Source: an uncultured Oscillospiraceae bacterium
Lineage (GTDB): Bacteria > Bacillota > Clostridia > Oscillospirales > Oscillospiraceae
Direction: 5' to 3'
Length of the DNA stretch: 16,631 nt
Assembly (NCBI GenBank): GCA_934565615.1
Contig: CAKTIH010000034.1
Coordinates: 1 to 16,631, forward strand
The notes beneath the pieces were generated by a model that saw nothing but the letters and a program-made list of their open reading frames with translations, ran no database searches and was not told the origin of the DNA. Below, in pieces: positions 1-7,738 of the stretch; the stretch's first letter is position 1, and each line of letters starts with the position of its first letter. The position numbers and the translations under genes were made by a program.

Positions 1-1455
1 GCTGACGGCTACACCGTCACCCCCTGCGAGAAGGAAAGCGTCGGCACCGACGTTATCATGCACATAAAGCCCGACACCGAGGAGGAGATATACGGCACCT
101 TCCTCGAGGTCTGGAAGCTCAAGGCGCTTATAAAGAAGTATTCCGACTATGTCCGCTGGCCCATCAAGATGGACGTCGAGCACCGCGAGAGCTTTGAGAC
201 CGGCGAAAAGGACGATAACGGCAACCCCAAGTACGATTACCGCATGGTCACCGAGAACGAGACCGTCAACAGCATGATCCCCATCTGGCAGCGCAGCAAG
301 AGCGAGGTCACGGATGATGACTGCATCGCATGGTACAAGGAGAAGAACCGCGACCGCAAGGACCCCTGCGCGCTCGTGCGCATCAATGCCGAGGGCGCGG
401 TGAGCTACAAGGCGATGCTGTTTATCCCCGGTGAAGAGAATGAAAACGCTTTTACCGGCGACAATAAGGGTGGGATAACTCTCTACTCCAACGGCGTCAT
501 GATAATGGAGAAGTGCGACAAGCTCGTCCATGACTATTTTGAGTTCGTCAAGGGCGTTGTCGACTCCCCCGATCTCTCGCTGAACATTTCCCGTGAGCTC
601 CTGCAGCATGACAGGCAGCTGCGCGTTATTGGCCAGAACCTTGAAAAGCGCATCAAGGGCGAGCTTGAAAAGCTCATGCGCGACGACAGGCCCAAGTACG
701 AGGAGTTCTTCCGCAACTTCGGCGTGCACCTCAAGTGCGGTGTGTGCGACGAGTACGGCCGCTATAAGGATCTGCTGCGCGACCTGCTGATATTCTACAC
801 CTCCGAGGAGCATCAGGTGACGCTCAAGGAGTATGTCGAAAAAATGCCCGAGAGCCAGAAGGCTATCTACTACGCAAGCTCCGACTCTCTCAAGCACGCC
901 ATGAGCCTGCCCCAATGCGAGGAGGTCAAGGCTCGCGGCTATGAGCTTATCTATCTCACGAGCCCGCTCGATGAGATGGTGCTCGAATGCCTGCACGATC
1001 AGGATGGCAAGCTCTTCTGCAACGTCGTGACTGACGACCTCGGCTTTGAGACCGAGGACGAGAAGAAGGCTGCCGAGGAGCGCGATGTTGAAAACAAAGA
1101 TCTGCTCGACTTCGTCAAGGAGTCCGTCGGCGACGCTGTCGCGAGCGTTAAGCTCTCGAGAAAGCTCACCAATCAGCCCTGCTGCCTGACCACCGAGGGC
1201 GGCGTCACGCTGGAAATGGAGAAGTACTTCCGCCACGGCCCCAGTGAGGAGATGCGCAAGGTGCGCGCAACGCGCGTGCTTGAGCTCAACGGCGAGCATC
1301 ACGCCTTCCAGGCGCTCAAGGCCGCGTGGGAAGCGGGCGATAAGGAGAAGGCCAAGACCATGTCCCTCATCCTCGCGCGCCTTGCCGAAATGGTCTCCGG
1401 CGCGGAGATCGAGGACCCCGCTGCTTTCGCTTCTCAGGTAAGTGAGTTGTTCTAA
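1..1455 (+). CDS. htpG: Molecular chaperone HtpG (Hsp90), 5'-truncated by window edge
   Basis: Bacterial Hsp90, a cytoplasmic ATP-dependent dimeric chaperone. The frame is open from base 1, so the gene starts before the window; the ATG at base 58 is internal. About 484 residues are visible, against roughly 620-640 for a full protein, so most of the N-terminal ATPase domain is missing. The visible start (DGYTVTPCEKESVGTDVIMH) matches the end of the ATPase domain. The middle domain carries the hallmark LNISRELLQ segment at bases 580-606, and the C-terminal dimerisation domain runs to the TAA at 1453. No MEEVD tail is present, as expected for bacterial Hsp90. hemW starts 24 bases downstream, suggesting one transcript. 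Identity is very secure; only the upstream part is unknown. Confidence 0.96.
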   Translation, partial: ADGYTVTPCEKESVGTDVIMHIKPDTEEEIYGTFLEVWKLKALIKKYSDYVRWPIKMDVEHRESFETGEKDDNGNPKYDYRMVTENETVNSMIPIWQRSKSEVTDDDCIAWYKEKNRDRKDPCALVRINAEGAVSYKAMLFIPGEENENAFTGDNKGGITLYSNGVMIMEKCDKLVHDYFEFVKGVVDSPDLSLNISRELLQHDRQLRVIGQNLEKRIKGELEKLMRDDRPKYEEFFRNFGVHLKCGVCDEYGRYKDLLRDLLIFYTSEEHQVTLKEYVEKMPESQKAIYYASSDSLKHAMSLPQCEEVKARGYELIYLTSPLDEMVLECLHDQDGKLFCNVVTDDLGFETEDEKKAAEERDVENKDLLDFVKESVGDAVASVKLSRKLTNQPCCLTTEGGVTLEMEKYFRHGPSEEMRKVRATRVLELNGEHHAFQALKAAWEAGDKEKAKTMSLILARLAEMVSGAEIEDPAAFASQVSELF

Positions 1456-1479
1456 TTTTTATCCGGAGAAATATCTTCT

Positions 1480-2742
1480 ATGAAAAAACGGCTGGGAATA
1501 TACATCCATATACCGTTCTGCGCCAGCAAGTGCAGCTACTGCGACTTTTATTCGCTCCAGGGCTGCGACTATATCATGCCGGACTATCAGGAGGCGCTGC
1601 TCGATCATATTGATGAGTCCTCGCATTCGATAAAGAACTATGAGGTCGACTCGATATACTTCGGCGGCGGTACTCCCAGCTACTACGGGGCGGACAGGAT
1701 CGTCGAGATATTCGACACGCTCAAGCTCAACGGCAATGTCCGGCTCGATTCTGAGGTCACTGTCGAGTGTAACCCCGACAGTATCAGTCTCACCGCGCTC
1801 AAGCTCCTGCGCGCCGAGGGCGTGAACCGCCTGTCCATAGGCATTCAGGCCTCCGACCCGAACCTTCTCAAGCTCATCGGCCGCCGGCACAATTTCCTTC
1901 AGGCCCAGAAAGCCTTTGCCGACGCGCGCAAGGCGGGTTTTGACAACATAAGCGTCGATCTTATGTACGGCCTGCCGAGCCAGACGAAAAGCGACTGGGC
2001 GGAAACGCTTTCAAAGATCGTCGAGATGCACCCGGAGCATATCTCATGCTACGGGCTGAAGCTCGAACCGGGCACGCGGATGTATAAGGAGTATTACGGC
2101 TCCTCCATCCTCCCGGATGACGACGCGCAGGCGGATATGTATTCCTACGCCGCCGAGATGCTCGAGCGCTACGGCTATAAGCAGTATGAAATATCCAACT
2201 TTGCCGCCCCCGGCTATGAGTCCCGGCACAATCTGAAATACTGGAACATGGACGATTATATGAGCTTCGGCCCCGGCGCGCACAGCTGCATCGGCAATGT
2301 CCGCTACAGCTTCGTCAAGGATCTCAAGCAGTATATCTACGGCGTGCATAAGAAGATCAGTATCGTCGACGAGTATGAGCAGATAGACCCGCTCGAGCGC
2401 GCGGTCGAATATGTCATGCTCGGCATGCGCACCTCGCGCGGGATATCCGAGCATGACTACCGTCTGCGCTGCCAGTGCGACTGGAAGCCGATCCTCAAGG
2501 TGCTCCAGGCCTTCAAGGAAAAGGGCTGGGTCGAGCAGACGGAGGACCGCTGGCACTTCACCGTGCCGGGCTTCCTCATTTCAAATACGCTTATCGGCAT
2601 CATGCTTGAGACTCAGGCCAGCGGACGCATTGACAGCACCCCCTGGATGCAGGACGCCGACCGCGCGGCATACAAGATCAGTCTGCCAAAGGGCGAGGAG
2701 GAGCTTTTCGCCGAGCTTTACGAGCAGAAGATGAACCAGTAA
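1480..2742 (+). CDS. hemW: Radical SAM heme chaperone HemW
   Basis: A 420-residue protein of the HemW family, often mis-named oxygen-independent coproporphyrinogen III oxidase. HemW binds heme and an Fe-S cluster and delivers heme to target proteins. The radical-SAM cysteines are C14, C18 and C21 (CxxxCxxC in IPFCASKCSYC), followed by the SAM-binding GGGTPS motif at residues 62-67. The HemW-type HNLKYW segment and the following GPGAHS are present (around bases 2227-2286), and a HemW C-terminal domain follows. The CxxxCxxC spacing directly after the first strand, without the long N-terminal extension of HemN, supports HemW over HemN. The start is ATG 1480 with GGAGA at 1465-1469, 24 bases after htpG. 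It is slightly longer than E. coli HemW. Confidence in the family is high; the exact client proteins cannot be inferred. Confidence 0.93.
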   Translation: MKKRLGIYIHIPFCASKCSYCDFYSLQGCDYIMPDYQEALLDHIDESSHSIKNYEVDSIYFGGGTPSYYGADRIVEIFDTLKLNGNVRLDSEVTVECNPDSISLTALKLLRAEGVNRLSIGIQASDPNLLKLIGRRHNFLQAQKAFADARKAGFDNISVDLMYGLPSQTKSDWAETLSKIVEMHPEHISCYGLKLEPGTRMYKEYYGSSILPDDDAQADMYSYAAEMLERYGYKQYEISNFAAPGYESRHNLKYWNMDDYMSFGPGAHSCIGNVRYSFVKDLKQYIYGVHKKISIVDEYEQIDPLERAVEYVMLGMRTSRGISEHDYRLRCQCDWKPILKVLQAFKEKGWVEQTEDRWHFTVPGFLISNTLIGIMLETQASGRIDSTPWMQDADRAAYKISLPKGEEELFAELYEQKMNQ

Positions 2743-2793
2743 GCAGCACATAACGCAGGATTTTTTGACAAGCAAACCAGTGAGGTCAGTGAT

Positions 2794-4584
2794 TTGACAG
2801 ACAGGAACAATAATTTCACGCCTGACGGCTCTGAAAAGTCTCATAGCACCGAGACGCGCGCGCAGCGGCGTGAGCGCCTCGAAGCCGAGGAAAAGGCCGA
2901 AAAGCTCCGCGCTGCCGAGGAAAAGAAACAGGCGCGCATCGAGGAGAAGAAGCAGGCCGCCGAGGCGCGGCGCAAGGCCAAGGAAAAGCCGCCTCTTACC
3001 GCCGAGGAGAAAAAGCAGAAGGCCGCGCGCGCAAAGCATATAAAGATCGCCGCGATAGTCATTGCCGCAGTCCTCGTGCTCATCATATCCGCTGCGGCTA
3101 TCAGCGGCTATATCGTGACCGGCAGCGACACGAACTATCCGAACGTGCGCATAAACGGCATCGATGTCGGCGGTATGACAAAGGAGCAGACCCTTTCTGT
3201 GCTCGATGCGCAGGGCTGGGACGATATCGTTGACAAGACCCTTGTCGTAACGTTGCCTGCAAATGTCAGCTTCAAGGTGGACTACGTCACCGCGGGCATG
3301 AAGCTCAGCCGCGAGCAGGCCGCCGACGCCGCCTATAGCTACGGCCGCACTCAGGGGCTGTTCGGAAACCTTTTCCGGTATCTGCTCTGCTGCGCGCTGC
3401 CCGTGGATGTCGACGCGCTTGAAAAAACGGTAAACGCCGATTATCTCAACAACCGCATTGACGGCGCTCTCGAACAGCTTAAGCTGCTCACTGCCGACAA
3501 GGGCTATAAGCTCGACAAGGAAAAGAAAACCCTGACGCTCGTGAAGGGCGCGGGCGAAATTGAGCTTGACCGCGATGGGCTATATAACGCCATCTCGGCG
3601 GCGCTGCACGCAGGGCAGGAGGAGCTGAGCTTCTCCGCGCTCAAGACGCCCCTCAAGGAGCCGGATTTTCAGGCGATGTATAAGGAGCTTGCCGTCGAGC
3701 CGGTGAACGCGTATTATACCGATACCTTCGATGTTGTAAACGAGGTCGTCGGCTGCAGCTTCAATACCGAAACCGCGCGCAAGCTCTGGGAGAGCGCAGG
3801 GCTTGCTGAAGAGGTAAAGATACCTCTCGAAATAAGCTACCCCGAGTATACCGCCGAGGAGCTGCGCGCAGTGCTCTTCCGCGACAGGCTCGGCTCGCAG
3901 ACGACGCTCTATACATGGAGCACGTCAAACCGCATCAACAACATCAATCTTGCCGCTGATACCCTCAACGGCATGGTGCTGCTCCCCGGCGAGGTGTTTT
4001 CCTATAACGAAGCTCTCGGTGAGCGCACCGAAGAGGCCGGCTACAAGAGCGCCGGCGCGTATAACGACGGGCAGGTCGTCGAGGCCATCGGCGGCGGTAT
4101 CTGCCAGGTCTCCTCAACGCTCTACTGCGCTGTGATGTTCGCAAACCTCAAGACCGTCTCGCGCACGAACCACTATTTCAAGGTGGACTACCTCGACTAC
4201 GGCCTTGACGCGACCGTCAGTTGGGGCAAGCCCGACTATAAGTTCTCCAACAACCGGGACTACCCGGTGAAAATAGTCGCCTACTGCGACAATGACGCGA
4301 AGTCCCTGACCATCGAGATATGGGGCACCGACGTTGACGGCACCCAGGTCACGCTCCGGCATACCTCGACCCCCGTCTATGACGAGACCTATACCGACAC
4401 CCTCATCGGCTACACCGTCTACGGCTACCGCACCGTGAGCGACGCGGACGGCAACTTCCTCTATGAGACGGCGGAACCCGGCGGTGTGTACTATCTGCAC
4501 ACCGAGGATATCGACTGGCCGGCGGAGAAGCTCGACGAGGGCGATTACGTCGACGCACTTGAACAGTTATACCGTGCAGGCTGA
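2794..4584 (+). CDS. VanW-domain membrane-anchored envelope protein
   Basis: A 596-residue protein of the VanW family (named from vancomycin-resistance clusters, but widespread in Clostridia; biochemical role unsettled). Residues 18-82 are a highly charged Lys/Glu/Ala-rich cytoplasmic stretch, probably helical or coiled coil. One membrane segment lies at about 84-108, so the rest should be outside the cell. A region resembling the peptidoglycan-binding_4 domain precedes the VanW domain (about 370-495), which has its signature GGGICQVSSTLY at 433-444. The start is TTG 2794, supported by GAGG at 2782-2785 with 8-base spacing; no in-frame ATG occurs before the membrane segment. It lies 51 bases after hemW and 32 bases before metG, on the same strand. 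A cell-wall role is inferred from domains. Presence of VanW alone does not indicate vancomycin resistance. Confidence 0.88.
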   Translation: MTDRNNNFTPDGSEKSHSTETRAQRRERLEAEEKAEKLRAAEEKKQARIEEKKQAAEARRKAKEKPPLTAEEKKQKAARAKHIKIAAIVIAAVLVLIISAAAISGYIVTGSDTNYPNVRINGIDVGGMTKEQTLSVLDAQGWDDIVDKTLVVTLPANVSFKVDYVTAGMKLSREQAADAAYSYGRTQGLFGNLFRYLLCCALPVDVDALEKTVNADYLNNRIDGALEQLKLLTADKGYKLDKEKKTLTLVKGAGEIELDRDGLYNAISAALHAGQEELSFSALKTPLKEPDFQAMYKELAVEPVNAYYTDTFDVVNEVVGCSFNTETARKLWESAGLAEEVKIPLEISYPEYTAEELRAVLFRDRLGSQTTLYTWSTSNRINNINLAADTLNGMVLLPGEVFSYNEALGERTEEAGYKSAGAYNDGQVVEAIGGGICQVSSTLYCAVMFANLKTVSRTNHYFKVDYLDYGLDATVSWGKPDYKFSNNRDYPVKIVAYCDNDAKSLTIEIWGTDVDGTQVTLRHTSTPVYDETYTDTLIGYTVYGYRTVSDADGNFLYETAEPGGVYYLHTEDIDWPAEKLDEGDYVDALEQLYRAG

Positions 4585-4616
4585 CCGGCCGCACATACAA
4601 TACAGGAGAAGAGAGC

Positions 4617-6563
4617 ATGGAAAAGAAAAAATTCTATATCACCACACCCATCTACTACCCGTCCGATAAGCTGCACATAGGCCATGCCTACTGCACTGTC
4701 GCGACCGATGCCATCGCCCGCTACAAAAGGCTCGCAGGCTTCGACGTGATGTTCCTCACCGGCACCGACGAGCACGGCCAGAAGATCGAAGAGAAGGCCA
4801 AGGCCGCCGGCGTCACCCCCCAGCAGTTCGTTGACAACATCGTCGACGGCAAGGGCGGCATCAAGGATCTGTGGAAGCTGATGAATATCTCGAACGACCG
4901 CTTCATCCGCACCACCGATGATTATCACGTAAAGTCCATACAGCGCATCTTCAAGAAGATGTATGACAAGGGCGATATTTATAAGGGCGCATACAAGGGC
5001 AAGTACTGCACCCCCTGCGAGAGCTTCTGGACCGAGAGCCAGCTCAAGGACGGCAGATGCCCCGACTGCGGCCGCGAGGTCCACGACGCCGAGGAGGAAG
5101 CCTACTTCTTCCGTCTCTCCAAGTACGCAAAGCCCGTGCAGGAGCTGCTTGAGAGCGGCACCTTCCTCACGCCCCCGTCCCGCGTCAATGAGATGATAAA
5201 CAACTTCATCAAGCCCGGCCTTGAGGACCTCTGCGTCTCCCGCACGAGCTTCAACTGGGGCGTGCCCGTGGACTTTGATCCGGGTCACGTCGTGTACGTC
5301 TGGGTCGATGCGCTCTTTAACTACTGCACCGCGCTCGGCCTGCTCAACGATAAGTATGACGATTTCGATAAGTACTGGCCGGCAGACGTACACATCGTCG
5401 GCAAGGAGATCGTCCGCTTCCACTCCATCATCTGGCCTGCAATGCTCATGAGCATGGAGCTGCCCCTGCCCAAGCGCGTATACGGCCACGGCTGGCTCGT
5501 CATTGACGGCGGCAAGATGTCCAAGTCCAAGGGCAATGTCGTCGATCCCTACGTGCTGGCAGATATGTTCGGCGTCGATGCGCTGCGCTTCTTCCTGCTG
5601 CGCACCTTCCCCTTCGGCTCCGACGGCAACTTCTCCAATGAGCTGCTCATCAGCACCATCAATACCGACCTCGCAAACGACCTCGGCAACCTCGTCAGCC
5701 GCACCACCGCTATGGTCGAGAAGTATTTCGGCGGCAGCGTCCCCGCGGAGCGCGAAGCTGACGCGATGGACGATGAGCTTGTCGGCATGATAAAGTCCGT
5801 GCGTGATAAGTACGCCGCGCAGATGGACGAGTTCCAGCTCCACCTCGCGCTTGAGGAGGTCTTTAAGCTCATCCAGCGCGCGAACAAGTATATTGACGAG
5901 ACCGCCCCTTGGGTGCTCGCGAAGGACGAGAGCAAGAAGGCGCGCCTTGCCGCTGTCATGTATAATCTGCTCGAGGCGCTGCGCGTATCGCTCATCCTTC
6001 TCAGCCCGTTCATGCCCGAGAGCTGCGATAAGGCTTTCGCGCAGATCGGCGCGGACGAGGCCAGCCGCAGCTGGGACAGCGCCGCCGTTTACGGTGCGCT
6101 CCCGGCAGGCACCAAGGTCTGCAAGGGTGAAACGCTCTTCCCGCGCATCGACATGGCCAAGGCTCTCGAGGAGCTTGAGAAGGCCGAGGGCAAGAAGGAT
6201 GAGCCGAAGGCTCCCCCCGTGCTGCCCGATGTGACGATCGACGACTTTGCCAAGTGCGACATGCGCGTGTGCAAGGTCCTCTCCTGCGAGACCGTCAAGA
6301 AGTCCGATAAGCTGCTGAAGTTCTCCCTCGACGACGGCAGCGGCACGCCGCGTCAGATCCTCTCCGGTATCCGCAAGTTCTATGAGCCGGAGCAGCTCAT
6401 CGGCAAGACCGTCGTCGCTATCCTGAACCTGCCGCCGCGCAAGATGATGGGTCTTGAGTCCAACGGTATGCTGCTCTCTGCCGTGCGCGAGATAGACGGC
6501 AAGGAGGAGCTGCACCTCGTGATGCTTGACGACTCCGTCCCCGCCGGCTCCCAGCTCTGCTGA
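4617..6563 (+). CDS. metG: Methionyl-tRNA synthetase
   Basis: Charges tRNA-Met with methionine in the cytoplasm. The 648-residue protein has the full class Ia layout: HIGH motif at residues 20-23, a four-cysteine zinc knuckle (C131, C134, C148, C151), KMSKS at 300-304, an anticodon-binding helical region, and a C-terminal EMAP-II/Arc1p-like tRNA-binding domain from about 539 to the end, which also mediates dimerisation in this family. The start is ATG 4617 with AGGAGA at 4604-4609 (7-base spacing). The 32-base gap from the VanW gene leaves no room for a T-box leader, so any T-box control would have to act from further upstream. In many Firmicutes metG is followed by tatD; here a repeat-rich gap and a sugar-acid locus follow instead. 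Confidence 0.97.
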   Translation: MEKKKFYITTPIYYPSDKLHIGHAYCTVATDAIARYKRLAGFDVMFLTGTDEHGQKIEEKAKAAGVTPQQFVDNIVDGKGGIKDLWKLMNISNDRFIRTTDDYHVKSIQRIFKKMYDKGDIYKGAYKGKYCTPCESFWTESQLKDGRCPDCGREVHDAEEEAYFFRLSKYAKPVQELLESGTFLTPPSRVNEMINNFIKPGLEDLCVSRTSFNWGVPVDFDPGHVVYVWVDALFNYCTALGLLNDKYDDFDKYWPADVHIVGKEIVRFHSIIWPAMLMSMELPLPKRVYGHGWLVIDGGKMSKSKGNVVDPYVLADMFGVDALRFFLLRTFPFGSDGNFSNELLISTINTDLANDLGNLVSRTTAMVEKYFGGSVPAEREADAMDDELVGMIKSVRDKYAAQMDEFQLHLALEEVFKLIQRANKYIDETAPWVLAKDESKKARLAAVMYNLLEALRVSLILLSPFMPESCDKAFAQIGADEASRSWDSAAVYGALPAGTKVCKGETLFPRIDMAKALEELEKAEGKKDEPKAPPVLPDVTIDDFAKCDMRVCKVLSCETVKKSDKLLKFSLDDGSGTPRQILSGIRKFYEPEQLIGKTVVAILNLPPRKMMGLESNGMLLSAVREIDGKEELHLVMLDDSVPAGSQLC

Positions 6564-6624
6564 AAAGGAACCGACTCAACTGTAAGAACATGATCTGTTT
6601 AGACTGACAAGAAGCCTCGCAGAG

Positions 6625-6797
6625 TTTTTTGCCCGCAGGCAAAAAATAAATCAAATCCATTTTCTCCGGCGGCGTGTACGTCGGAGAAAATACTTCTCAC
6701 GAAGTGAGTGTCGAATTGTCCGCTGAAAGCGGACAACCGAGGCACAGAACGGAGTGCAAACTTTTTTTCAAAGAAGCTCGAAGAGATTCTTTGAAAA
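6625..6797. repeat. Array of palindromic stem-loops after metG (probable interspersed repeat)
   Basis: This non-coding stretch holds at least five hairpins in 173 bases: 6625-6646 (T6GCC/GGCA6, 9 bp), 6659-6691 (ATTTTCTCCG/CGGAGAAAAT, 10 bp), 6696-6708 (CTCAC/GTGAG, 5 bp), 6716-6736 (TTGTCCGC/GCGGACAA, 8 bp) and 6765-6797 (TTTTCAAAGAA/TTCTTTGAAAA, 11 bp). No ribosome-bound gene is visible. Several arms are followed or preceded by A or T runs, so some could act as weak terminators for metG. The density of unrelated perfect palindromes is what composite intergenic repeats (MITE- or BIME-like) look like. That it recurs elsewhere in the genome is inference. Confidence 0.6.
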
Positions 6798-6803
6798 GCT
6801 ATT

Positions 6804-6836
6804 GAGACTGCCGCGAACCGCGGCAGTCTCATTTTG
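6804..6836. terminator. Strong hairpin terminator between metG and the dgo-like locus
   Basis: A perfect 12-bp stem, GAGACTGCCGCG / CGCGGCAGTCTC, with the 3-base loop AAC spans 6804-6830 and is followed by ATTTTG. It separates the housekeeping transcript from the next promoter at 6860. The T run is short (four), so efficiency is uncertain. Confidence 0.72.
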
Positions 6837-6859
6837 TCTGTACGGCGCATATAAAGGTG

Positions 6860-6888
6860 TTGACAATTTCGGAAAACAAATTTATAGT
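6860..6888 (+). promoter_or_regulatory. Promoter P1 for the regulator and dehydrogenase genes
   Basis: A perfect -35 box TTGACA (6860-6865) and TATAGT (6883-6888) are separated by exactly 17 bases, a near-consensus housekeeping sigma promoter. Transcription should begin near 6895, immediately before the operator-like 17-mer. The ten bases GTGTTGACAA around the -35 box are repeated at promoter P2 (8857-8866). Confidence 0.83.
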
Positions 6889-6899
6889 ATTAGCATAAA

Positions 6900-6916
6900 G
6901 ATGTCCGACAAGTTTC
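6900..6916. promoter_or_regulatory. Operator O1, probable site of the GntR regulator
   Basis: The 17 bases GATGTCCGACAAGTTTC contain the palindrome TGTC-C-GACA, the form typical of FadR-subfamily GntR operators (GT-N-AC half sites). The exact reverse complement occurs at 8894-8910 before dctP, again just after a promoter. The position, covering the first transcribed bases of P1, suggests repression by blocking RNA polymerase and autoregulation of the regulator gene. Binding by this protein is inference. Confidence 0.75.
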
Positions 6917-6938
6917 AAGCGTACAAAATCAAAAGGAT

Positions 6939-6982
6939 TTCCCTGCCGCTCCGCGCAGTGTTCTGGTCGGATACGGCAGGAA
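6939..6982 (+). promoter_or_regulatory. Leader hairpin overlapping the regulator's ribosome binding site
   Basis: In the 5' leader, CCTGCCG (6942-6948) pairs perfectly with CGGCAGG (6974-6980). Two more pairs form past a bulged C, and an inner TCCG/CGGA pairing (6950-6953 with 6968-6971) extends the stem. The 3' arm contains the first part of the ribosome binding site AGGAAGG (6978-6984) of the gene starting at 6994. The hairpin could lower translation of the regulator. The pairing is seen in sequence; the effect is inferred. Confidence 0.45.
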
Positions 6983-6993
6983 GGTATTGAGTC

Positions 6994-7716
6994 ATGGAAA
7001 GAGAAGGTCAGATACACAGAATAGCGCGCAGCAATCTGGTAGACAGCGTTACCGAGCAGCTCGTCACGCTCATCGAGAGCGGAGTATGGCCGGAGGGAGA
7101 AAAGGTCCCGTCTGAAAATCAGATGGCGGCAGAGTTCAATGTCGGCCGCGGGGTCATCCGCGAGGCGCTGCAGCGTCTGCGCAGCAGGCACATGGTAGTC
7201 ACGCACCACGGTCTTGGTTCGTTTGTGTGCAATCCTGACAACTTCAGCTCCAATGATGAGGAGCTGGTCAAGATCAATCTGTCCGAAAATGACTTTAAGA
7301 GCTTCTCCGATCTGCGCGCCTGCGTGGAAAGCCGTGCAGCAATGCTGTCTGCACGCAGCGCGACCGAAGAGGACTTTACCCGCATCAGGGACGCATTGAC
7401 AAGAATGAAGGCCTGCGCGGAGGCGGACGATCTCGATGGCTTTACCTCGGCCGACCTCGCGTTTCACACGGCCATTGTCGAAAGCAGCAACAGCTCCATG
7501 CTCATCAAGGCATACAAGAGCTGTCGGCTGGAGATATACTCCGGGCTGTACGAGCTCAACAGCGTGCGCGGCAGCTACAGCTATGCGCTGCGTTCGCACA
7601 CGCAGCTGTGCGACGCGATATGCAGCCGCGACCCGGAGCAGGTGATGAAGGTCATGGAAAAGATGCAGGCTTTCAACAGTGTGCGTTATGCGGGGCTTTT
7701 CAAGACCGAACAATGA
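6994..7716 (+). CDS. FadR-subfamily GntR transcriptional regulator, probable DgoR-like repressor
   Basis: A 240-residue regulator with an N-terminal winged helix-turn-helix (about 12-78, including VPSENQMAAEFNVGRG) and a C-terminal all-helical FCD ligand domain (about 104-225). The FCD metal/ligand residues D154, H158 and H202 are visible. The last histidine, usual in the final helix, is absent: the segment reads VMEKMQ. E. coli DgoR, a member of the same subfamily, represses the dgo operon and is relieved by D-galactonate; DgoD in this locus makes the same role likely here. The start is ATG 6994 with AGGAAGG at 6978-6984. It is transcribed from P1 and followed after 22 bases by the dehydrogenase gene. 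The twin operator-like 17-mers at P1 and P2 fit autoregulation plus control of the transporter. The ligand is inferred. Confidence 0.88.
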   Translation: MEREGQIHRIARSNLVDSVTEQLVTLIESGVWPEGEKVPSENQMAAEFNVGRGVIREALQRLRSRHMVVTHHGLGSFVCNPDNFSSNDEELVKINLSENDFKSFSDLRACVESRAAMLSARSATEEDFTRIRDALTRMKACAEADDLDGFTSADLAFHTAIVESSNSSMLIKAYKSCRLEIYSGLYELNSVRGSYSYALRSHTQLCDAICSRDPEQVMKVMEKMQAFNSVRYAGLFKTEQ

Positions 7717-7738
7717 CATCTGTTGACAAGGAGAAATT

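Noticed and set aside
2765..2793. Promoter before the VanW gene (TTGACA at 2765-2770)
   Set aside because: No -10 box at a suitable distance; the matching region reads AGTGAT and overlaps the start.
4585..4616. T-box leader for metG
   Set aside because: Only 32 bases separate the preceding gene from metG, too few for a T-box; no specifier or TGGN-type structure is seen.
4545..6515. A 656-residue open frame on the - strand, antisense to metG
   Set aside because: It is the shadow of the strongly coding, GC-biased metG frame. No recognisable domains, low-complexity hydrophobic composition, and metG itself has all catalytic motifs.
6754..6990. A 78-residue + frame running from the stem-loop array through P1 into the leader
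   Set aside because: It begins in a hairpin, crosses a terminator, promoter and operator, and has no ribosome binding site.
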